DNA of 10,333 bases from positions 1 to 10,333 of the forward strand of contig CAKTXU010000034.1 in the NCBI GenBank assembly GCA_934630995.1. The letters run 5' to 3'. The stretch's first letter is position 1; every line of letters starts with the position of its first letter. Below the pieces are notes generated by a model, which had not been told where the DNA came from, searched no databases, and saw nothing but the letters and a program-made list of their open reading frames with translations. Origin of the DNA: an uncultured Eubacteriales bacterium. GTDB taxonomy: Bacteria; Bacillota; Clostridia; Oscillospirales; Acutalibacteraceae. Below are positions 6,259 to 10,333 of the stretch, in pieces. The position numbers and the translations under genes are program-made.

Positions 6259-8979
6259 GTGAAAAAATCATTCAGCCGCATGACGGGGCTTCTGCTCAGT
6301 GCCGCGCTGCTTTTGGGCTTGGCCGGCTGCACCCCCGAAAAGACCGGAAGCAGCGGCGGCTCTTCCTCTCAGGGAGGGGAGACAGACAGCCGCTACAAGG
6401 TGATCGATACCGGATATGACAGACTGCCCCGGGTGGTCGTCAGCGCCAATGTCAAGGATTACGGCGCCAAGGGAGACGGCGAAACCGACGACGCGGTGGC
6501 CTTTCAAAAAGCCCTGGACGATTTGAACAAGGAGGGCGGCGGCGGGCTCTATGTTCCCGCGGGCAAGTATCTTCTCGGGAAATCCCTGACCATCCACACC
6601 TCCGTTTATCTGGTCGGCGACTGGTATAATCCCGACGAGCAGCCGGAAAAAATCACCGAAGGCACCGTCCTGCTCTGCAAGGCCAACAAGGGGATGCCGG
6701 GGGAGAGCGCCTTCATCCAGGTCAAGGACGGCGCTGGGCTTTACGGCGTCACGGTCTATTATCCGGAGCAAAATCCGGAGAATCCGGCCACGTATCCGGC
6801 GACTATTTCGGTGTTCGATAACGGCGGCGGCTACAGCAGCATCCGTTACGTCACCCTGGTCAATTCCTATAACGCCATCGCCGCGGGCCCCAACGGCAAC
6901 GAGCTCCACAACATCAGCGACGTCTATATGACCCCCCTCAACCGCGGGCTTTTTGTGGGCATGACCACCGACTGCGGACGGATAAGCGATTTTCATATCG
7001 CGGCGAAATATTACGCCCTGTACGACAAGAGCGTGACGGAGGAGCAGGTGGCCGCCGGCATGAAGCAGCGGGCCACCGGCATGGTGCTCCAGCGCTCCGA
7101 CTGGCAGAAATTCAACAACGTCTCTATCCGCGACGTCAATACCGCGATATACATCGAAAAGAATATGCTGGCCGACGGTCCCGCCGTCAGCTTTGACGGC
7201 GGCTTCATCAATCTGGATATCGGCAATGTGGTCACCGGCATCAACATCAAATTCAACAAGGCCAATATACAGTTCAGCAACCTGCATATCGAGACGGACG
7301 GCTCCGAAGGGGCCTCCTGCATGACCGTCCTCGAGGATTACAACGCGACCATGTTCCTGATGGGCGGCAGCATGAAAAATGCGGCTGGCCCGGCCATCAC
7401 CATCGCGCAGGGAGCGCGGGGCGCCATCTCCATCAGTGAAATCGACTTCAGTCAATATCAGGATGTGGCCATCAGCGCCGAGGGCAGCGCCCTGTCCGTG
7501 ACCGACTGCAAATTCCAGAACGCCGATAAGGCGGTGGAGCTGAAAAAGGGCGTGTCGGCCGCAACCCTGGCCAACAACGGCATCGCGGGCGGCGCGGTGA
7601 AAAACAGCGCCGGGATTTCCGTGAGCTATACGGCGGGTGATGTCCGCGCCAGCGACGACTGGAAGGTGGACGTTGACCTCGGGAAGCCCTCCCTTGTGGA
7701 AAAGACCGATCTGTTCGTCGCCACCGACGAGGCGTTCGGCGCCAAGGCGGACGGGGAAACCGACGCCACCGACGCCATTCAGAAGGCTCTGGACGCGGCC
7801 AAAAACAACGGCGGCGGCATTGTCTACCTGCCTGCCGGGACCTATAATCTCAAAGGCAAGCTGACCGTGCCCTCCGGCGTGGAGCTGCGGGGCGTATCGG
7901 CCGGTCCCCATCATACCGTTTCGATGGGCACGGTGCTCCTGACAACCTACGGCAAGGGGAAGGAGAACGCGGACGCGTTCATCTCCATTGAGGAGAACGC
8001 CGGCGTTGCCGGTTTCCTGGTTTGGTATCCGGAGCAGCACTACGCCTCCTCGAAGAAATACCCGTATACCTTCCGCTTCCTGGGGAAAAACATCTACTCT
8101 CTCAACGTCACCATCGGCAACGGCTGGAGAGGGTACGACCTGTCGGCGGCGGATACGGCGGGTCACTATCTCGAATACAACGCGGGCTGCTGCCTGAAGG
8201 AGATCATCAACATCGACGGCTCCAGCGCCCGCGGCGTGATATACAACTGCCACTATAACCTGCATTTCTATTCCCGCACCGCCTCCACCGGCCTGCCGGG
8301 GAGCGGCAAGGAATACGGCGAAACGGCCATGTTCAATTCCCTGCTCCCCTCGCTGAACAATACCCTGGACGCCTGCATGCGGCTGGGGAAGACCACCGAC
8401 GAGCTGATTTATGATTTCTTTGTCTACCGCTCCAAGGTCGGCATCCGGATGGAGGACACCGACAAGGGTTCCTTCAGCGGCGATATCATCATGCCCGGCT
8501 TCGACGCCACCATGACCGCCTTCTCCATCCAGACCAAGCTCACGGAGGATGTGCGCATCTTCTTCGGCGGTATGGACGGCCCCACCTTCGGCGTCATCAA
8601 CCTCAAGGATTCCGACCACACCCTGAAGCTCATCGGCACCGGCGGCTCCGCTTACGGCTATCTGCCCACCCTGGGCTACGACGTGACCAACGGCAAGGTG
8701 CTGATGAAGGGCATGCGGTTCCGCTCCAGCGCGAGAACCGGAACGGTGGTCGCCAACACCGGCGCGCAGATAGACCTGCGCTCCTCCCTCTTCTTCCATG
8801 TGGGTGAATTCAACGCCGACCGGAGCGATTTCATCATCGCTTACAAAAACGATGTGGCGGATATCCTGGAGCGCGGCGGCACCATCGATGCGAAAAACAA
8901 CATCGGCGTCGAGCATTTCGGCAATACCGGCGCCACGGAAACCAATGTGGTCGCCTGGTACGAATACAACGACCAGTGA
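6259..8979 (+). CDS. Lipoprotein with two tandem pectate-lyase-3-type beta-helix domains
   Basis: This 906-residue protein has a lipoprotein signal with a perfect lipobox (LAGC, Cys 24) and a Ser/Gly-rich tether. Two right-handed beta-helix regions each open with the family signature: DYGAKGDGETDD (67-78) then GGGGLYVPAGKYLL (93-106), and EAFGAKADGETDATDAI (491-507) then GGGIVYLPAGTYNL (518-531). Each half also has a YPEQ motif (168-171, 590-593), so the protein arose by internal duplication. Pectate-lyase-3/GH28-like modules cut or bind polysaccharides. Tandem helices of this type also occur in GH55 beta-1,3-glucanases. I cannot identify catalytic residues with confidence, so a glycan-active enzyme attached to the outer membrane face is the cautious reading. 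The start is GTG, set by AAAGGA at 6243-6248 and the lipoprotein signal. An overlapping reverse frame of 1013 codons is a shadow. It lies 18 bases before the next gene, suggesting one transcript for both. Confidence 0.88.
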   Translation: MKKSFSRMTGLLLSAALLLGLAGCTPEKTGSSGGSSSQGGETDSRYKVIDTGYDRLPRVVVSANVKDYGAKGDGETDDAVAFQKALDDLNKEGGGGLYVPAGKYLLGKSLTIHTSVYLVGDWYNPDEQPEKITEGTVLLCKANKGMPGESAFIQVKDGAGLYGVTVYYPEQNPENPATYPATISVFDNGGGYSSIRYVTLVNSYNAIAAGPNGNELHNISDVYMTPLNRGLFVGMTTDCGRISDFHIAAKYYALYDKSVTEEQVAAGMKQRATGMVLQRSDWQKFNNVSIRDVNTAIYIEKNMLADGPAVSFDGGFINLDIGNVVTGINIKFNKANIQFSNLHIETDGSEGASCMTVLEDYNATMFLMGGSMKNAAGPAITIAQGARGAISISEIDFSQYQDVAISAEGSALSVTDCKFQNADKAVELKKGVSAATLANNGIAGGAVKNSAGISVSYTAGDVRASDDWKVDVDLGKPSLVEKTDLFVATDEAFGAKADGETDATDAIQKALDAAKNNGGGIVYLPAGTYNLKGKLTVPSGVELRGVSAGPHHTVSMGTVLLTTYGKGKENADAFISIEENAGVAGFLVWYPEQHYASSKKYPYTFRFLGKNIYSLNVTIGNGWRGYDLSAADTAGHYLEYNAGCCLKEIINIDGSSARGVIYNCHYNLHFYSRTASTGLPGSGKEYGETAMFNSLLPSLNNTLDACMRLGKTTDELIYDFFVYRSKVGIRMEDTDKGSFSGDIIMPGFDATMTAFSIQTKLTEDVRIFFGGMDGPTFGVINLKDSDHTLKLIGTGGSAYGYLPTLGYDVTNGKVLMKGMRFRSSARTGTVVANTGAQIDLRSSLFFHVGEFNADRSDFIIAYKNDVADILERGGTIDAKNNIGVEHFGNTGATETNVVAWYEYNDQ

Positions 8980-8982
8980 CCG

Positions 8983-8989
8983 AAGGAGG
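8983..8989 (+). promoter_or_regulatory. Strong ribosome binding site that fixes a TTG start
   Basis: AAGGAGG, a full-length Shine-Dalgarno match, lies 8 bases before TTG at 8998. No ATG in frame offers a comparable site, and the TTG begins a proper signal peptide, so TTG is the start. Confidence 0.85.
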
Positions 8990-8997
8990 AATCTCCA

Positions 8998-10218
8998 TTG
9001 AAAGCGCGTAAAATCTTGGCCGCCGGCATGGCGCTCATGCTGCTGTGGCAGACGGGCGCGGCGGTGACGGCCGTCGCGGAGGGGGACGCCGCGCCGCAGG
9101 CGCCGGCGCAGGAAAATGCCGCCGTTTCCGGAAACGGCGAACTGTCCGCTGCAGCGGACAGTTATTCCCTCTATGCAGAAAAATATAAAGACGTGCCGTA
9201 TGGGCCGGAGCAGGTGCTGAAGCCTGCCGCGGACATGACGGTGCAGGAGTTTGAGGGCGTCCCCTGCGCCGTGGACGATGGAGAGTCGCCTCTGACCTTC
9301 CGGTTTCATCTGGATGCCGCCGCCCGGTACGTCATCTATGTGGAGTACTATACGCGGGAGGGGAAATCCAGCAATATTGAGCGCTCCCTGGCCATCAACG
9401 GGGAAATCCCCTTTTCCGAGGCCTCTCTTTTCGTCCTGAGCCGGATGTACAGGGACGCCGTCCCATATAATAATGGTTTTGAATTTGACGAGCGGGGGAA
9501 CGAGCTGCGCCCGACCCAGGAGGAGGTCTTCGGCTTCCAGGAAACGGCGCTCAAATCCAGCACCGGCTATTACAACGCCCCCTTCTCCTTCTATTTTCCC
9601 GCCGGGGACAACACCCTCACCTTTACCTGTGTCCGCGAAGGGATAGCCATCTCCAAAATCACCCTGAAAAAAGCCGAGGAGCTGCCCGGCTATCGGGAGG
9701 TCAAGGCGGGCTACGACGACCAGGGGCTGACGGCGGTGGAGGGAAGCGAGCCCATCAAGATACAGGCGGAGAATACATACCGCAAATCCACCCCCACTAT
9801 TTACCCCATCTCGGACAGGACCTCAGCGGCCAGCGAGCCGCTGGACGTCAACCATATCCTGCTCAACACCATCGGCTCCACCAACTGGAAGAGCGCCGGG
9901 GAATGGCTGTCCTGGAAGCTGACGGTGCCCAAGACCGGTCTTTACCGGATCGCCCTGCGGGAGCGGCAGAATCTGGTTTCGGGCAACTTCGTCACCCGGA
10001 AGCTGAGCATCAACGGCGTGGTGCCCTTTGCCGAGGCGGAGAATCTCCAGTTCGTCTACTCCCCCAAATGGCAGGTGGAGGTTCTGGGCGACGGGGAGAC
10101 GGAGTTTGAGTTTTATTTCGTCGAGGGCGAGGAGTACGAGCTCCGGCTGGAGGTCACCCTGGGCGATTTGGCGGATATCCTCCGCCAGGTGCAGGAGAGC
10201 ATCACCAACCTGAACTAG
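8998..10218 (+). CDS. Secreted two-module beta-sandwich protein, N-terminal part of a probable CBM/solute-binding fusion, ended by TAG
   Basis: This 406-codon frame begins with a Sec signal peptide (1-27, cleavage after AVA) and a short Ala/Gly/Gln-rich linker that contains the double palindrome at 9120-9163. Two related beta-sandwich modules follow, about 78-224 and 253-388. Each carries the same motif, R-x-L-x-ING-x-x-PF-x-EA (129-142 and 334-347), showing internal duplication. From memory of the family, this arrangement resembles large secreted proteins of Firmicutes (about 950 residues) in which such modules precede an extracellular solute-binding domain. In those, a helix is followed by an (I/L)(I/L)MITG-S-x-DPYRD segment. 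Here the frame ends at TAG (10216-10218), and the matching segment (ILLITGPSPDPYRDY) lies directly beyond it in the same frame. The visible product may therefore be a truncated protein, a gene inactivated by a nonsense change, or a sequencing error. Function as a glycan-capturing protein is inferred. Confidence 0.8.
   Translation: MKARKILAAGMALMLLWQTGAAVTAVAEGDAAPQAPAQENAAVSGNGELSAAADSYSLYAEKYKDVPYGPEQVLKPAADMTVQEFEGVPCAVDDGESPLTFRFHLDAAARYVIYVEYYTREGKSSNIERSLAINGEIPFSEASLFVLSRMYRDAVPYNNGFEFDERGNELRPTQEEVFGFQETALKSSTGYYNAPFSFYFPAGDNTLTFTCVREGIAISKITLKKAEELPGYREVKAGYDDQGLTAVEGSEPIKIQAENTYRKSTPTIYPISDRTSAASEPLDVNHILLNTIGSTNWKSAGEWLSWKLTVPKTGLYRIALRERQNLVSGNFVTRKLSINGVVPFAEAENLQFVYSPKWQVEVLGDGETEFEFYFVEGEEYELRLEVTLGDLADILRQVQESITNLN
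9120..9163 (+). repeat. Two abutting perfect palindromes within a coding sequence
   Basis: Bases 9120-9139 read CGCCGTTTCCGGAAACGGCG, a perfect 20-bp palindrome. Bases 9140-9163 are AACTGTCCGCTG followed immediately by its exact reverse complement, a perfect 24-bp palindrome. No base separates them. In RNA they would form two neighbouring hairpins with stems of 8 and 10 bp and tetraloops CCGG and TGCA. They encode residues 41-55, the linker just after the signal peptide of the gene at 8998. The frame reads through without interruption. The structure is certain, the function is unknown. Confidence 0.9.
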
Positions 10219-10333
10219 GTAGACCGCCAAATCCTCCTCATCACCGGCCCCAGCCCCGATCCGTACCGGGATTACAACCTGGGCACGGAGCTGGCCGATT
10301 GTATGGAGATTCTGCGGGAGGAATCCGCCCGCC
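10219..10333 (+). pseudogene. In-frame continuation of the last gene beyond TAG, open at the window edge
   Basis: After the TAG at 10216-10218 the same reading frame continues for 38 codons to the last base without a stop. It encodes VDRQILLITGPSPDPYRDY and then a hydrophobic/acidic helix-like stretch. The segment fits the junction between beta-sandwich modules and the solute-binding domain in large fusion proteins that I recall from Firmicutes. No ribosome site or start codon is visible right after the TAG. An in-frame ATG at 10303 lacks a site. I therefore read this as the interrupted remainder of the upstream gene rather than a new gene. Whether TAG is a true mutation, is read through, or is an assembly error cannot be told here. 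Confidence 0.6.

Noticed and set aside
5004..6332. Minus-strand open frame of 442 codons opposite the stalk-protein gene
   Set aside because: Shadow frame in GC-rich sequence. The plus strand has a signal peptide, beta-sandwich, Thr stalk and membrane helix.
6268..9309. Minus-strand open frame of 1013 codons opposite the beta-helix gene
   Set aside because: It is antisense to a protein with clear lipoprotein signal and domain motifs. It shows low-complexity Gly/Ala/Val/His/Asp composition and no domain I recognise. It results from the near absence of TTA, CTA and TCA codons in the true gene.

Overview
The window looks like a chromosomal glycan-uptake locus from a Gram-positive anaerobe, most likely a Clostridia member of the Oscillospiraceae/Ruminococcaceae kind. 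The grounds are: consensus sigma-A promoters lying in AT-rich gaps between GC-rich genes, strong Shine-Dalgarno sites with ATG, GTG and TTG starts, Gram-positive lipoprotein signals, a C-terminal NPGTG sorting-type tail, and Thr-rich wall-spanning linkers. Taxonomy is inferred from these traits, not from a search. I see no tRNA, rRNA, CRISPR array, insertion sequence or integrase.

Layout. A bidirectional terminator (1-48) closes off whatever lies to the left. A perfect-consensus promoter (206-234) drives a 508-residue surface protein with two carbohydrate-binding-like beta-sandwich regions (270-1796). It converges, over two back-to-back terminators, on a minus-strand AraR-type regulator with a GntR DNA-binding domain and a LacI-type sugar sensor (1946-3070). 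The 539-base gap right of the regulator holds its own perfect-consensus promoter and, facing the other way, two tandem promoters for a rightward gene series: a sugar-binding ABC lipoprotein (3610-5046), a membrane-anchored beta-sandwich protein with a Thr-rich stalk (5091-6101), a clear rho-independent terminator, a 906-residue lipoprotein with two pectate-lyase-3-type beta-helices (6259-8979), and the N-terminal half of a large secreted protein with two beta-sandwich modules (8998 onward) that resembles large CBM-plus-solute-binding fusions.

How they may work together. All five non-regulatory products carry export signals. Two are lipoproteins, one has a sorting-type tail, one a transmembrane anchor, and one a cleavable signal peptide. 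This suggests an extracytoplasmic apparatus that binds, trims and hands over a polysaccharide, controlled by the sugar-sensing regulator. No ABC permease or ATPase gene is visible, so import must use genes outside the window. A 12-base box, T(C/T)ACC(A/G)AAT(A/T)TG, lies upstream of the promoters of the first gene, the regulator and the sugar-binding operon, always in the same orientation relative to the gene. It is the best candidate for the regulator's site.

The most unusual items are two perfect palindromes of 20 and 24 bp that abut each other inside the coding sequence of the last gene, just after its signal peptide, and an in-frame TAG in that same gene, after which the same frame continues as recognisable protein to the window edge.
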